The position numbers and the translations under genes were made by a program. A stretch of DNA of 64,000 bases. Origin: Epiperipatus broadwayi (Eukaryota; Onychophora; Udeonychophora; Euonychophora; Peripatidae). The notes under the pieces are model-generated. The model saw only the letters and a list, made by a program, of their open reading frames with translations, was not told the origin of the DNA and ran no database searches. Each line of letters begins with the position of its first letter. Within the stretch, counting starts at the first letter, position 1. The stretch covers positions 7,125,244 through 7,189,243 of the forward strand of contig JAQFVV010012418.1 of NCBI GenBank assembly GCA_028023455.1, in the 5' to 3' direction. This document shows, one piece after another, positions 63,501 to 64,000 of this stretch.

Positions 63501-64000
63501 TTTGGATTTGCTGTCCAAACTTATTCTTAAATAGCATAGGGTAAAGTTGTTGTGTTCAATCTATTATGGTTTAGATTAAAAGTTGAGTATCTTGTCTTTC
63601 TGAGGTTAGGAATAAAATAGCAATTCTTTGAAAAAAATAATTAAATCTTTATGAGAATATTAAAAAATATTTGTTTTCTCCTAATTTTATTATTATTTTA
63701 TTCATTTATATTTGTATTTTGCTTATATTTTTACAATTTTTTATTCACTTTTTTGTTGTCTTATTAATATATTGTAATGGGAACTATTTTTTTCCTTTTA
63801 TATCTATATATAAATTTATATCTATATAATTGTATTTATTGGGGATGAACGGGTGATACAAACAATTACTGAATATATTTAGATTAATATTCTAACTAAC
63901 TCATGATCAGACTGGGTATCCAGCCATTTTTCCTGACTAACATTCCCATAAAACAGGTTCAAATAGAAAGAGATTCTACCCCTAGTCATTATAGATATTA
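60547..64000. other. AT-rich stretch with one short tandem duplication
   Basis: 61114-61228 holds two copies of a roughly 60-bp unit (TATAGA(T/C)GAGTG, ATATTTTTTGCC, ATAATTGTAA, AGATATTGAATCA). The minus-strand 76-codon frame at 61099-61329 runs through it and is a by-product. 62850-63200 has weak protein-like frames but no motif. Confidence 0.45.

Overview
The window reads as one locus of a very AT-rich animal genome (GC well under a third by eye). Spliced exons, long introns, LINE and Ty3/gypsy relics, fold-back elements and minisatellites make it metazoan. Arthropod is my best guess; the species is not identifiable.

Host gene: the only recognised cellular gene is the 5' coding part of an integrin beta subunit on the minus strand. 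Its three consecutive coding exons (17550-17478, 14585-14494, 9784-9668) have canonical splice sites and compatible phases. They encode a signal peptide and the cysteine-rich PSI domain, 94 residues in all. The following exons (hybrid and beta-I domains) are not in 1-9667 and should lie beyond base 1. The first coding exon starts at its ATG immediately after a splice acceptor, so a 5' non-coding exon must lie at higher coordinates. A candidate is near 56.7-57.5 kb, in which case most of the window is intron.

Everything else is mobile or repetitive DNA, mostly decayed. At least six LINE lineages appear. LINE-A has three copies ending in TGA/GAT repeats, one with a 177-codon open C-terminal frame at 48.2-48.7 kb. 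LINE-B is a near-complete endonuclease-RT relic at 33.5-36.2 kb. LINE-C, D, E and F are fragments. Two Ty3/gypsy elements, at 19.6-29.6 kb and 45.8-47.8 kb, keep recognisable gag, protease, RT, RNase H or integrase segments full of stops.

The most informative structure is a three-layer nest at 18.8-30.3 kb. A minus-strand LINE-D RT gene is split by a plus-strand Ty3/gypsy element. Within the gag of that element sits a smaller LTR element (21439-25217) with 4-bp ATTG target duplications, and the gag frame resumes on its far side.

Other repeats: a MITE with 120-bp inverted termini at 16.1 kb and a lone arm of it at 60.5 kb; a fold-back element with about 200-bp arms at 54.5-55.0 kb; a compound fold-back at 38.8-40.4 kb; a four-unit 97-bp minisatellite at 37.2 kb; and a nine-unit array at 51.2-52.3 kb with two monomer lengths, enclosed by 190-bp direct repeats. 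I saw no tRNA, rRNA, CRISPR array or prokaryotic feature.
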